Part shown: piece by piece, positions 33,965 to 46,439 of the stretch
Layout: each line of letters opens with the position of its first letter
Position numbering within the stretch: the first letter of the stretch is position 1
NCBI GenBank assembly: GCA_948146395.1
Contig: OX411555.1
Coordinates: 41,009,225-41,073,224 of the forward strand
DNA from: Fragum whitleyi
Taxonomy: Eukaryota; Mollusca; Bivalvia; Cardiida; Cardiidae
DNA: 64,000 nucleotides
Direction of reading: 5' to 3'
The notes under the pieces: generated by a model
The model's input: only the letters and a program-made list of their open reading frames with translations
The model's database searches: none
Told to the model about the DNA's origin: nothing
Translations under genes and position numbers: made by a program

Positions 33965-34889
33965 CAGTGCTCTCAATAAGGGCCAAAATCAGGAATTTTT
34001 GTAATTCCATGTTGAGATTTCAGGAAATTTTTTTACCAAGTAAGGAATTTTTACACCCCCCCCAACACCTTCCTTTTCCTGTACACTTTGTAAATGCTCT
34101 CTTTTTGCTCCCAAAGTCCATGATTCTGGTTGGTTCTCTAAGAATAAACGACTTCCAAGCCTTTAAACTTGTAGCTTTGACTTTAAGCTGTAGGGACGAT
34201 TTGGTTTCACAATCCCCTTTTATTACTTTCATTGAATAAATTATGGAAACAAATATGAGAAAATGTGGAGTTTCTATTTGGAATCGGTCCTTAGCTGTCT
34301 TTTGCGCGTCGGGCCTAGGAAATGCGGCTGGTTACCCATGCGGCTTACTCAAATTTTGGTTACGATGTTTTGGTATCCGGCGATATTACGGAAATTAATG
34401 CAGCTTTAATTTTCCTCGGCCTGTCGTTCCAAAGGTGGCGAACGTTAGTGTGCTGCATGAACTACGTTTGATTTAACGAATTTTCCCCTGATTTGAATTT
34501 TGTTTGTTTAAATAATCCTATCAAAGGACCCTCGCGATCTGTATCCGACTAAGAAAGATAATGACAGAAGCGGTAATGACACGTCGCTAACCCAACAAGA
34601 TTGCGTAATCAGAGACTGGTTGTTATAGCGACAGTTTAATACCCCGCGCGTTACACTTGGCTTGTTTTGGTCAGCTACAATGTGTATGCTCGCATTGATT
34701 GTCGATTTTTTACACGTGTAGACTTACCTTAAATCCATTATTAGGTAAATTCGTAAAACGTCCGGGGTCAAATTACAGGACGTTTTCCTAGAATCTCGGA
34801 CGTTTTTTTACGTCCGGGTTTGATTTTCCGGACGTAATTTCTGAAATTCTGGACGTATATTACGTCGACGTCCGCTATTGAGAGCACTG
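33965..34889. mobile_element. hAT-like non-autonomous element, 925 bp
   Basis: Perfect 14-bp terminal inverted repeats: CAGTGCTCTCAATA at 33965 and TATTGAGAGCACTG ending 34889. They are flanked by cacttac on both sides (33958-33964 and 34890-34896). CAGTG ends and a 7-8 bp duplication fit hAT. The interior is CpG-richer than its surroundings with several acgtccgg motifs near the right end. The frames at 33967-34239 and 34020-34232 show no transposase motif. Confidence 0.8.
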
Positions 34890-37043
34890 CACTTACTCTT
34901 TTTAACCAAGGAAGATTATTTGGTTTTGGGCAAAAGATGTGATGTGGTTCTTGACATGTATTCTCCATATTCTATGGGCTGCCAGTTTCACCAGTCATAA
35001 AAACAACTATCTTACATTATGGAATGGCTTTGGAAAAATATTCTTTTTTGGTTCTCTAATCCTTATCATGTTGAACTCTATAATAAAACCTTGACACGCT
35101 GAATGAAAACTTTGGCAAAATTGCATTAAAATCAAAGTGTTGTAAGCACTGGATTCACTTATTGTGGGTCATTATTATACCACCCACCTACAAAGTAGAT
35201 GGGGATATATTGGTTTCACCATGTCTGTCCATCCATTTATCCATCCGTCCATCCGTAGACCTTTTCGTTGCAGGACTCTAACTCAAGAACCAAGTGACCT
35301 TGAATCATGAAACTTTATGCAAATGTTGCTTATGACTCAATGCCCTATTGTTCTTTGGTCACGTAGGTCAAATGTCAATGTCACAGTCAATCTTTTTTTT
35401 TTTCAATTTTCATTTCTGGACTCTAATTCAAGAACCAAGTGACCTAGAATCATGAAACTTCATGCAAATGCTGCATATGACCTTAATATTTGTTACAAAT
35501 ACATCCTGCAATAATAGCACTGGCATTCTGACAAAGTGCTTGTTGGGGGTTTAAGTCCGCTATGCTAAGTTCTTGTTCAATCTGAAAAAAACATTGTTTT
35601 ATATATTATATATTTGTATCAAACAGAAAATAAGGTGGTATAGACCAAGATCAGACTGCACATTTGTGCAGACTGATCTCTGTCTATATCTCCTCCCAAA
35701 TCAGGAAAATTCAAGGCTCATCATGACAAGCGCTAACAGAAATGCATCAAAACCAAAGGACTGAAAGCACTGGTTTGCCATATTGTGTGTCAATATTTCA
35801 TTTGAAAAAATACATTATTAACATCTTTTTTCATTATGAACCAACAGGTTGTGTAGACTAAAATCAGCGTGCACAAATATAATTTTTGATTTGTGTCTAC
35901 TCTATGCATCCTGCAGTTAAATAAATATTCTCATTCAGCATGACAAGGGTTAATCTAGCACATGAAAATGCCTTTGACTAAAGTAATGGTGCTTTTCAAA
36001 AGGTGTCATTGTTGCAAAATAGTTTGGTTCATATTGAATACTATATTGCTGCATGAATTTTTTCCATTTGTTGTGTTATTATAGATGTACATATTCCAAA
36101 CATACAGTATAAAGACAGGACCAAGTAATTTCTAGAATCTAAATGCTGTACTTTACTAACAATTAAAAAAAGATATGTATCAAGTTTTTCATAATTTTTA
36201 TGCCCCAGCAATTTTGGATCTGGGGCATATGATTTAAAGTGTCCAATTTGTCATCTTATCCGCCAGTCCGTTCTTCTATCTGTCTGCAAAAGCTTAACAT
36301 TCGCACAAAACATTTTCCTATAACTTCAACACTATTCAAGATACAATGCTGATATTTATCATGCAACTTCCTTTATTCCTAAATTTTCAGCATGGAATGT
36401 CAAGGATCATCTAAGAAGGTCAAGGTCAATCATTGAGGTCGAACATCTTAAATAAAATTTTGGGGGCATTCGAGTTCCACAAGCACATCTTATTTTGGTT
36501 TGATATATGGTTCATTTCTTGTTATTAAAATCCATCACAAAAAACAGTCATGTAGAAACTCAAAAGATCTGGCTCAACATTATATAAATTCTTGTAGTAG
36601 TAGTAGCATTGTTGATAATGTATTTGGTTTCTGTTGGTCATAAACTTAGAAAATATACCATTGGAAAAGCACCAAATATACAACTACAGCTTAGAGCGAA
36701 AAAGTTGTAACTGCCTATAAGTTTTTGGCAGTTATAACTGTTTGGCACTGAGCCAATTATGTGTCATTACCACACTTTGGTCACCAAAAGACAATATTCT
36801 CAATCAATAAAGACTACACCAACAAGGGAAATAAATTCATACGAATTCATGTATATTTTGTAGATGAATTCTTCCCCTTCTTCTGTTTACAAGTAAATGA
36901 ATCATTCCCTATCCATCTCCCAATAGCATATATTATTGTGGAAAATGTTTGTAGCGCTATGGTTTCATTATTCAGTGACATATCATTTGTCATTTCTAAT
37001 GAATAATTATCATTCATTATTATTTCATTTTAATCCATCAAAG
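34890..37043. other. TACC intron with dispersed repeats
   Basis: 35087-35560: an atgctgaat-type fragment joined to a hairpin element (ataccacccacctacaaagt) with tccatccgtccatccg and two units with aagaaccaagtgacct (about 35290 and 35432). 35636-35949: MITE fragment with cagactgcacatttgtgcag that ends attcagcatgacaaggg plus TTAA. 36199-36500: hairpin tatgccccagc...ctggggcata element. 36540-36680: unassigned. Confidence 0.55.
36686..36753. mobile_element. Short hairpin element, subfamily A
   Basis: Arms agcttagagcgaaaaagttg and taactgtttggcactgagcc with stem taactgcctata / ggcagtta. The most diverged copy of the subfamily. Confidence 0.75.
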
Positions 37044-37061
37044 GCATCAAAGAAAAACAGA
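37044..37061 (+). CDS. TACC: Candidate TACC microexon (18 nt)
   Basis: A possible symmetric 18-nt exon encoding ASKKNR, supported by a perfect donor (AGA/gtaagt at 37062) and phase 0 at both sides, which fits exon 4 and the next exon. The acceptor is weaker (ttttaatccatcaaag), with a modest pyrimidine tract. It would add a small basic patch. Most of the support is the donor plus frame compatibility, so it may be an alternatively used exon or a false positive. Confidence 0.35.
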
Positions 37062-38930
37062 GTAAGTTTGATATTGCATGAGAAGTTGTGCTTTTGAGTA
37101 GAAGTAGTGTTAAAATAGAGTTTTCAGATGAAAATGTCTCCTGGAAAAAAATACCTTCTATCTGGGTTTGACTACAACGTTATTTTCCATTTTCTTGAAT
37201 TTGGGAGTTTATGTTGTGTGTTATAGCTTTGAATTTGTATCCCTTATACTGTTTCTAGCTCGACTATTCATAGGATACATGGGGGCTATCTCAGTCCTCT
37301 GGACTTTGGCATTGACATATAACTTTGGTAAAAGTTTTATGTGCATCTCATATTTCTTAGTACTATTGCCTTTGAAACTTTACACATGCTTCTGTGACTA
37401 TAATATCAGCCTCTGGAATTTCAATGTTTTTTGTATCTGAAAATTCTTAGTTTAGCCTTATGGCCCGTCAGAAAACACAGGAAAAGGAGCCTTCTGGAAT
37501 TTCATGTAGTACAATCTTGTTCACCTGATAAAATCCACAGATATCATCACATTCCCTTGATATTTTCATGGGATGTTTGTAGGGTCATGTGGATTGCTGC
37601 TTTTAAAAATGGGGATCGTCCAAGGGAAAACAAGGGTATAAAGTGACCTCCTGGAAATACATTTAATGTAATCTTGTTCAAGTACAAAGTTCACAAATAT
37701 TATCAAATTTTCTTAAACTGTCACAGGTTGATTGTAGTGTAATAAGGATCATAATTTTCAAAAATGGGGATGATCTCTCCGAAAACATGGGAAGGGGCTT
37801 TATGGATTTTCACTCAAAATTTATGTGTTAATTTGAATTATAATTTGTCCTAGGTAGCAGGAATTGAATAACCCCATTGAATATTTTTGATATAACACAG
37901 GTGGTATTAAACTAGTGGAATAACTTTTCAAATGAGCCAATAACATATAGGAATGTTATATTTTGTTGTGAAAATTAATGACATCATAATGAATTTGATG
38001 ACATCAATTTGCAATTGGCTTTATATGTTTCGCAGAATAACTTATATCAATAAATATCTGGAATTTCCCCCTTTTATCACAAAAGTTCAGATCATGTTTT
38101 GGAGAGAATATCATATTTGTGCTCATCTGATACCGAATTTATTAAACTCTTCATCTTAAACAGATAATAACTCGGCACAGCCTTGTTTTCATCTGTTTCT
38201 AGATGACTCATTTTATAGACTTGGTATTCAATGACCACTCATTCAATATCCGCAATAGAGTCTATACATATTTTGGGATTTTCTTGCTTTGGTCCTGATG
38301 ATATCCATCGTGTTTCGTCGGTCAAGTGTAGTCGATCAACACTCACCTTGTAGATTTGCTCAGTTAATAACAAAATTGGTCAGATTGATGTCTTGATGCA
38401 AACTCAAATTAAAACTCAGGATAAACTTGATAGTAAGAAGAGCAGCTTAGGACCAAATGGGCCTCTTCTTTCATAATATCTGCATTACCAATATAAGGAT
38501 TCATTGTTAAAAATCATTGCTTGGTTTTGAGATTACTTCAAATAGGCAATGAAATCATAATATAATTGGTTTATAACCTACAATTAGTATTAAATTTCAA
38601 GAAAAATCTGGAGAACAATTGTTATAATTGTTTGCAACAATGAATAATAGTCATTGAGAGCTAAACTGGGTGATTGGTTAATGAAATTTTATACACATTT
38701 ATTGAACAATTGATATTAATATTTAACATGGACAATATTTGTCCTTGTGGTATAGTTTAGTTCAATGTTTGTATTCCAATGCTATATTAACCCATTACCA
38801 GGAAGCAAAATTTTAGAGTGTTCAAAATTTTAGGGGGATACAAAACAATGTGTTATTTGAAAAATATGTTTTTGAAAAAATTGTGAAATATGAGTTTTCT
38901 TGTTTCTAGTTCCTAGCCAATTAGTATTTT
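37062..38930. other. TACC intron with dispersed repeats
   Basis: 37240-37430 (aaactttacacatgcttctg) matches the units at 54953-55480. 37440-37840 has three diverged units with tgataaaatccacagatatc / aaatgggga that recur at 60770-60990. The rest is AT-rich and unassigned. The 90-codon frame at 37168 is repeat-derived. Confidence 0.5.
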
Positions 38931-39235
38931 TATGCCCCCGTATCGAGAGATCGGGGGCATATTGTTTTACTCGTGTCCGTCTGTCTGTCTGTCCGTCCGT
39001 CTGTCCGTCCGTCTGTCCGAAAACTTAACCCGAAAACTTAACCCTGCCAATATCTTCAAGCCTATTCAAGATACAAAGCTAATATTTGGCATGATGATAG
39101 ATCTCAATGATCTGCATCCGCTGGTACCAAAGTCAAGGTCATGTGACAAGGTCAAGGTCATCTGTCAAGGTCAAACTTTGAAAAAAAAAATGCCATTCCG
39201 GGGGCATTCGTGTTTCACAAACACATCTTGTTTTC
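38931..39235 (-). repeat. Hairpin-ended element (tatgcccccg family)
   Basis: tttttatgcccccgtatcga with hairpin partner gatcgggggcata, then gtctgtccgtccgtctgtcc. The body includes tatcttcaagcctattcaag and repeated aaggtcaaggtcat, ending gtttcacaaacacatcttg. Best preserved copy. Others at 36199, 43600 and 51370. Confidence 0.75.
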
Positions 39236-39324
39236 ACAAGATTTCTCCAAGTTTTTCATGCCTTTTCCATCAAAAAAAGAGGAGTCTTTGTTTTACTGTT
39301 GTCAATAGATAAGTCTCTTTTTAG

Positions 39325-39610
39325 CTCGGCTGTTTTCAGAGAAAACCAGAGGTATTGCTATAGCCTTGGTGTTGTCGATGTCGTTGTTGTCGTCATGCCA
39401 AAATTTTGACATTTTGTGATATCTTTGGTTCTACTGAAGGGATTCCCTGAAACTTGCCACACATGTTCAACATCAAAATAGCAAACTATACTATCCAAGG
39501 GGATAACTCTAGATGCACTTTTGTGTAAATTATGCCTCTTTTTTTTAGTTTTTTTTTACCATCCAGCTATCAACAGCCAAGCATAGGCACCCTAAGGCGG
39601 GGCTCTTGTT
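39325..39610. repeat. Dispersed repeat (agctcggctgttttcag family)
   Basis: tagctcggctgttttcagag with partner accagaggt, then a body with gttctactgaa and ggggataactc, ending ggggctcttgtttc. Relatives at 46056-46270 and 52609-52880. Confidence 0.65.
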
Positions 39611-39827
39611 TCATCTTTATATATCTACATACCATTTCATTACAACACAATAAATTTTTCTTATTATTGTATTGTGCAGGCTTATTATAGGTCTTATCAA
39701 TAAACATCTGCAGATGTCAAGGTCATGTCTAAAGGTAGAGGTCATTTGATAATTACAAAATTCTGTTTTCTAAAAATCTTCATTATTGATTCAAGGTGGG
39801 TGGGTATAGACATTTAAGGTTCTGTTT

Positions 39828-40135
39828 TTTACCTAATAAATGCTCTTGGGAGCTAAATATTACATGAACAGGGAGCTTTTATTTAGTATACATTTTCTGA
39901 TTTAAAAAATCATTAAACTTATGCCTTTTAGGCCCCTTTCCTTTCAATTTGGGGTTAATTTCTTCTAAACAATCATATAAATGATTGTTAAGGGGAAATT
40001 CACATCAAATTAGAGAAGAAGTCCAACAAGTTCTTAGAATTTACGCATTTGAAGTGGGTTTTGGTAGTAAAAAATGTAGGGGTACTACTATTAGGGAGGG
40101 CGCTGTTATTAGGGGAAATATGGTTGTTAAAACTT
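39828..40135. repeat. Dispersed repeat (agagaagaagtc family), copy 2
   Basis: Parallel to 20370-20900, with aatgctcttgggagctaaat and gtaggggtactactattagg. An inverted, more diverged copy is at 41285-41585. Confidence 0.65.
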
Positions 40136-40200
40136 AGATGTTGATTATCAGAAAGATAAGCTTTGTTCTTGTCCATATTCAAAGAAGTTTCAGATGACAT

Positions 40201-40364
40201 TAAGGTAGTGAACCTGTAATAGTTCCGCCACCTTTTGGATCTCAAGCTCTTTCACAATGTTAACCGAGGTTTCCTAATGAAAATCATTAGAAAACCTTGG
40301 TTAACACTGTTAAAGTTCATTGCTTCTAAAACATTGCATAACTATTACGGGTCCACTTCCTTAA
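40201..40364. mobile_element. Palindromic MITE (aactattacgggtcc family), copy 3
   Basis: taaggtagtgaacctgtaat at the left and attacgggtccacttcctta at the right. The stem is cacaatgttaaccgaggttt and its near complement. Confidence 0.9.
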
Positions 40365-41853
40365 ATTATTTTTAGTTTAGAGATAAGAGTATGAAACTAA
40401 AAACCTAGTTCATTGTATGAATATGCAAAGCAGATTCACACATGCATGTGATTAGAATTTAGTTTCATACCTCTATGAAATCAACAAATACTTTCCTCAT
40501 ATCTTATATCTTAATACCATAAAGCAAAATATGTCGAAAAAATTGTCAATAATGAAGCTGATTACTTACAGGACTATTTTTTGGGGGAAGCTTACAAATC
40601 AGCTATGTAATCAAAATTGATTTATTGAAAAAAAGAAAACAATTTTCAGTCAGAATGCACAAAAAATAGAATTGAATTATTGTATATGTTGAAATCAAAA
40701 TGCTTTATCATAATACACCACAAAAAAGGGGATCAAATAAGGGGTTTTAAGGTAATGAGTTAAAGAGTAAGTCTTTGGAGTAAACATGGTGAACCTAACC
40801 TAAAACGTGACTCTTTCCAATACATGGTATAATGTCTTAGTTGAATATTGACAATATTTTGAGAAAAAAGGTCAGTTGAATTTAATTGAATATTGAAATT
40901 TTACTCAGAGCAAAGAAATTGCAGTGATTTTATCTTGATAAAGGTTCAATATCATTATTTTTTGTATGATATTGATCAATGAAAGCAATTTATTGGATAA
41001 AGAAAAGCTAGTCTTGCTGCGTAAAGAGACCAAGATCATTGTCAGTCAGGAGCTTAAATAGCACTCCACGCGATTTAGATCAATAAAACATACGACTAGC
41101 CAATATATAGAATGATTATGGACGTGGAAAAAACTACATAGGGATTTAACATGAAACCAAAATATGGAATTAGGCTTAGAGCACATGAAAATTGTACGTA
41201 AATTTTAACCTTTTCAGTGATCAAAATAATGTTCCAATTTTTATGTACCATATCTAGAGTCATGTTTTTTTCTGTATAATAACTCCTTACATTGTATATC
41301 CTCTAATAATAGCACCCGAATAGTAGCACCCCTGCTTTTTTTACTTAGAAAACACACTTCAAATACCTTATTTTGTTAACTTTTTTGGACTTCTTCTCTA
41401 AATTTGCGATAATTTCATCTATAATTTCCTCTTAGAGGAAATTCACCTCAGATTAAAGGAAAAAGGGCCTTAAAGACATCAATTTTAATGATTTTTCAAA
41501 TCAGAATGCATTCCAGTATTAAAAAAAAGCTCCCTGACTGTGTTATGTTTAGCTCACGGGAGCGTTTATTTAGGGAAATACAGTATGATCAATGCTTTTG
41601 ATCTGAAGTTATATCATAGCTAAGTTAACCTATTCATATCCTTCCTTCATGTTACTAGTACCAATGATCTGTACAAATGTGTTGCAAGAGGTCATGTCCA
41701 CATTTGTCTAGGCAATACACTGGATGAAAAATTAAGTTACTGGCTTCCACCTAAACGTCGGTTTTCAACACAATGGAGAGTCTCCTTATTTTCCTGATAG
41801 GTCTCCCTTATTCTACAAGTTAGTGCTCCAAATGACTCCCTTGATCTTATTCC
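40365..41853. other. TACC intron with one repeat
   Basis: 41285-41585 is an inverted copy of the agagaagaagtc family (caccctgct-like start, ttatttagggaaatac end). The remainder is AT-rich with no feature. Confidence 0.45.
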
Positions 41854-41927
41854 GATGGCTCAGTGCAAAACAGTTGTAACTGCCTATAAACATATAGGCA
41901 GTTACAACTGTTTCGTGCTGAGCCATC
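41854..41927. mobile_element. Short hairpin element, subfamily A (best copy)
   Basis: gatggctcagtgcaaaacag at the left and ctgtttcgtgctgagccatc at the right. The stem gttgtaactgcctata / tataggcagttacaac is perfect. Confidence 0.92.
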
Positions 41928-42042
41928 AATATGAGAATGTTTCAAGGCACAAAATAAACAGGATAAATTTCCTTTTCAACCCTGTTTATCAAAATTTTAG
42001 GTCTGTTTGCTAAGATTATTGGTGCAGAAACATTCATTTGCA

Positions 42043-42196
42043 ATGGACCTGTAATAGTTCCACAACATTTTGGAAATAATGAACTTTAACAGTGTTAACC
42101 AAGGTTTCCAAATGAAACATTAGGAAACCTCAGTCAACAATGTGAAAGTTCCTGAGAGCTGAAATATTGCGAAACTATTACGGGTCCACTACCTTA
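42043..42196. mobile_element. Palindromic MITE (aactattacgggtcc family), copy 4
   Basis: atggacctgtaatagttcca at the left and aactattacgggtccactac at the right. It starts 115 bp after a subfamily A hairpin. Confidence 0.9.
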
Positions 42197-42336
42197 ACCT
42201 CAGTGTTCTTCTGAATATAAATATTCAGATTCTTTGATCTTTGACTTCTATGATTTCATAATTAAGTTGTGAGTACCCTGTACTCTTTACTCACTGAATT
42301 ATGTGCTGGAATCCTGCTTCAGCTGACCACAGGGCT

Positions 42337-42614
42337 GCCGTCGTAGCGCAGTTGGAAGCGCGTCGGACTGTCAATCTAGAAGTCCCGAGTTCGATCCCCA
42401 ATGGCTGCACTCGTTCTTTCCGACTATTTGTCTCTCACCAATGGGTTGATAATCGTAGACCTATGTGAGATAGTAGCTGGAGCCTAGGAAAGGATGAGAT
42501 GGTTGTACTGGTGAGAGAAATACCAGGAATCCATTGTTGGGTGCTCCAGTCACCGCGATGTAACTGAAAAAATGTTGAAAACGGCATTAAACTCCATTCA
42601 ATCAATCAATCAAT
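42337..42614 (+). mobile_element. tRNA-headed SINE, near full length
   Basis: tRNA-like head with A-box (tagcgcagttggaagcg) and B-box (gagttcgatcccc). The body includes tagtagctggagcctaggaa, gagagaaataccaggaatcc and gcattaaactccattcaatc, ending in a (tcaa)n tail. Reference copy for the family in this window. Confidence 0.92.
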
Positions 42615-42825
42615 AGACTACTTTCATAGCATCGTGTCTTCAGGGATGTGCAATTACCATGCCCGACTTGTCCAACATGGGCTTTTTCACTTGTAGGCAA
42701 GTACATTTCTCTGGGTCTCTTGTCCGTGGACAACTAAATAAAAGAGCAAATCTTAGAACAGTAACTTAAAGATCTTGGAAAAAGGCATCCTTATATTTGT
42801 ATCAAAGGGTAGAAAGAATTATCTT

Positions 42826-42864
42826 TAATGAAGAAAATGCTGTAGCCCAGCATTTTCTTCATTA
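42826..42864. repeat. Short perfect hairpin
   Basis: taatgaagaaaatgctg and its exact complement (17 bp each) around a 5-base loop. It matches no other family here. Confidence 0.7.
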
Positions 42865-44225
42865 AAAACAATGTTTTCTCAATATCAATCCATTTTTGGG
42901 TGAACATGTTCCTTTTGGTCTCGGGCAATAGGAAATTGACTATTACTTGTCCATAGACAATTGGGGAAAATTTATATTTCCTGGTCTTTTTCTTTGATAA
43001 AACATGTTGAAATAGTTTGGTATGAATTCATATATGATAGAGAGTGAAAGCTTGATTTTTTTCTCATAAATGTTTGAAAGATTTCAACCAAATTACTTAA
43101 GAATTATCCATTGGTAATTTTTTTGATAGATAGAACCAACCAGTGTTTAGTCATAGCTTGCTGCAGATCTTTAGAGTTGTTAACCTTTGTCATGCTGAAT
43201 AAATTTTGGCTAAAAGTTTGCATCAAAATCAAGGGGCAAAAAGCACTGGAAGTACCAACTGTAGGTCAATTTTTATTTGAAAAACTAGATCTATTTACAA
43301 TTCTGGTTTGAAATTTAGAAACAGGTGGTGTAGACTAACATTAGACTGCACTTTTGTGCAGGCTGATGTTTGTCTATAGCTAAGGATTAATAAAGCAGGA
43401 AAGTAGAGGTAAAGATGTCTCTGATTGGGATTAAATTGATTTCCTATCAAGTTTACCATATTGTTGTGAAATAATAAAGAACAGATCAGTTAAAGGGTAT
43501 GAAATGAGAATGATAACAATACCTAGTGATAATGGAATGCAAGTCTTAGAGGAAATTAGTGCAGATTTTGAGAATGAGTAGCTTTAATGCCTCTGTGTCA
43601 AATGATCAGGGGGGGGTAATAGTTTTTCCATTGTCTGTCTGTCCATCAATCTGTCTTTCTTTCTGTCTATCAGTCGGTCTACAAAATTTAATCCAATAAC
43701 TCCACATTTGCCTATTCATGATACAATACTTATATTTGGCATATTATCAATAGGCCAAGGCCATTTGTCAAGGTCATTGCTTTGAAAACAAAAAAAAAAA
43801 AAAAAAAGGGAGCATTTGCATTTCACTAACTCATCTAATTATCACCAGATTTTTGTTATCGATAATGAACCTTTTACTTAAGACTGCAATTTAGATTTGA
43901 ATTGTCAAAGACCTGCCAAAAATGTATTGAAATTACTGGTATGGCTTTGCAAATGCTTTTAGAACCATAGTTGATAATGTACAATATGTTCAGTTCATTA
44001 AGCATGGCTCCCATTTTATATATGAGTACAATAAATGTAATTGAACATTGGGCTAGTTTTACGTTATGGCGAGAATATTCCCTCTGTATTATAATAGAAG
44101 CTGGTTTCCATCAAATTAATATTGCTATCAGAAATGGCATAATTATTGCAGGCTCCATAATGATATTTGTATGTGGTAAAGGCCACTCAGGGGTAATATT
44201 TTCCTGTATTTTACAAAACTTTATA
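42865..44225. other. TACC intron with dispersed repeats
   Basis: 43186-43392 is a MITE of the ttgtcatgctgaat type with gcacttttgtgcaggctgat. 43600-43830 is a decayed hairpin element (gtctgtctgtccatcaatct, then ggtcattgc) with an A20 run at about 43788. Nothing else recognised. Confidence 0.5.
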
Positions 44226-44229
44226 TTAA

Positions 44230-45640
44230 GGACGATTTCTAGAATTAACTTTCTGAGATAGAATTTTTTTATTTTTTCATATTTTGTAGATTAAAGTATG
44301 CCGATTGCAAAAATGGAATAAAAAAAGGGGGTCACCGAATCAGATTTTTCGTAAAACGTCATAGAATGTCATGGGTATCGAGTATTTTTTTGCCCGATTT
44401 TTCGCCGATTTTCATTTCTTGGTAATTACATAAAACCGTAACACATTCAAATCAAATCAAACAACTTATATCAAATTTATTTTAATTTCATAGATAGGAA
44501 GTTATTTGCACTGAATCTAATACACAATTATCAATTGAAAGGAAAAATAATGATTTTTTACGTATTTTTTTCCCAATGCGTAAAAACTGGTATATCGAAA
44601 TGAACGAGAATATTTTCAAAATTTATAACTTTTTTATCAAATTTCTCAAAAACTCTGAGATAGAAAATTTTATTTTTTCTATAATTTGTAGATAATTATA
44701 TGTTCGTGTGATATTGATATAAAAAAGGTATTGTCACCGTGCTAATTTTTGAGAAAAAATGCAAAATTCTAGGTCACCCAGTTTTGACGCTAAGGAAAAA
44801 ATCACCTCAGATTCTTTTTCTCGTACTAATTTTATGTACAAAATCAATGATATTCAATCCTTTTTAAATTAATCGATAATGGAGTTGAATTCCTCAACAA
44901 TTAGGGTATCACTTTATTTTGCGTCAACGAATCCCAAGGTCAAATCATATGAAAAGATCAAGGTCATATGTCAAGGCAAACGTTACATAAATCACGCAAA
45001 GAAATAGTGTTTTCAAAAATCTTCAAGCCTGTTGAAAATAGAATACTCACATATGGAATAATAATTGATCTTGTCAATAAGCATCATCAAATTCCCTGAT
45101 CGAGGTCATTTGATGAGATCAAGGTCATCTATCTCGCTCCCCCCTCCCCCCATCCCCAAATAAAATTTCAAATACACCCAGGTCTGTTAAAAAATAATCC
45201 AAACATTGAAAATTAAAAATCTGACAAGATCTTTTGACAACGACAGGATCGTTTATCTAGGCCAACCTTTCAAAAAATAACCCCGTAAAAATGAAATGTA
45301 CGATTCCATGTAGCTATCGGATTCACGACTGATAACGTCGTTTGATGTCTGATTATGCGCGGGAACGTTAACGTCACAAATACCTACAAAAACGACGCTG
45401 ACGTCATATCCTTTATTTCTATTAAACAAAATGGCTGTGCTAATTTTTTATAATTATGTTTCAGTGGTAGGATTAATTAATCGTCTTGATGAAAGCATTT
45501 TTCGCGAAATAAAGAAATTTAGAGGGGTTTTGTAGTGTTTTTGTTACGTCCGAGATAAGTGCAAGTTTGGAGCGCATACTCCTTTTTGAAGAGTTCGATG
45601 CGCAAAGACGTTGCGCAATAACGAACTCCCGAAATCGTCC
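44230..45640. mobile_element. TTAA-flanked element, about 1.4 kb
   Basis: TTAA at 44226-44229 and 45641-45644 bracket a 10-bp inverted repeat (GGACGATTTC...GAAATCGTCC). The interior has repeated agatagaattttttt / agatagaaaattttat phrases and a block of ggtcatatgtcaagg repeats. It also has a CpG-richer right end (cgtcgtttgatgtctg, acgacgctgacgtcatat). No transposase frame. Confidence 0.55.
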
Positions 45641-46439
45641 TTAAGTTTTATGATATATTGTTGAAAAGGAAGAAATTTCATGTGACAAGCAATTTCTCCT
45701 TTTTGAACAATATTTTTCACCCAAGGATGGTTTCTTTTCAAATTGTAATTACATATTGTAGTCTACATACCCTATCAATTTTGGATGGATAAAAAATTTT
45801 GACAAATGGGAATGTGCTATGTTACAGGTATCAAAATAGATTAAGCTTGTAATGAAAGCCTAAGTCTTGAAAACAAGGGCTGATGTCTTCCTGTCCCCCA
45901 TAGAGAAGCAATTGCTTCAACTGTAAAACCTATGGCTACCCATTTAACAGCTATTGGTAGACTTTGGAAGTTGTGTCTTGAACCTGTGACCCCAAGGTGA
46001 CTTATCAGCCAAGTACCTTTATCCTTTGCCTTTCAAGTCTGTTTAATTAGCTTGTCTGTTTTCAGAGAAAACCCCAAGGTATTGTGATCACCTTGGCATT
46101 GTTAGTGTATGCATTGGGATGACAAACTTTAACTTTGGCCATATCTCTGTTGTTCTTGAAGATATGTTTATGAAACTTGACATGTGTATTGACCATCACA
46201 AGAGCTATCTAGATTATCAAGGGGGATAATCATGGACCATTTCGTTGCACCTGCAGGCGGTGCTTTTGTTTCAGGAAATGATAAGTGAAATTTATTACAT
46301 TTATACATAAAATGTACTAATAATTTGAAAAGGGTTTATAGTACAAACCAATAAGAAATTTCAGACAAGGGTACTGTTAAAATTTTATTTACTTACCAGG
46401 CTTACATCTTCCACAAAACAAATAAGTCAAACTTACACC
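45641..46439. other. TACC intron with repeat fragments
   Basis: 45645-45745 resembles the middle of the 199-bp piggyBac-like MITE (gacaagcaatttctcctttt). 45950-46040 has a minus-strand B-box-like ttgaacctgtgacc. 46056-46270 is a copy of the agctcggctgttttcag family. Confidence 0.4.

Noticed and set aside
45300..45440. CpG-richer stretch with an acgtcat motif as a gene promoter
   Set aside because: It lies at the right end of a TTAA-flanked element and no exon or donor follows.
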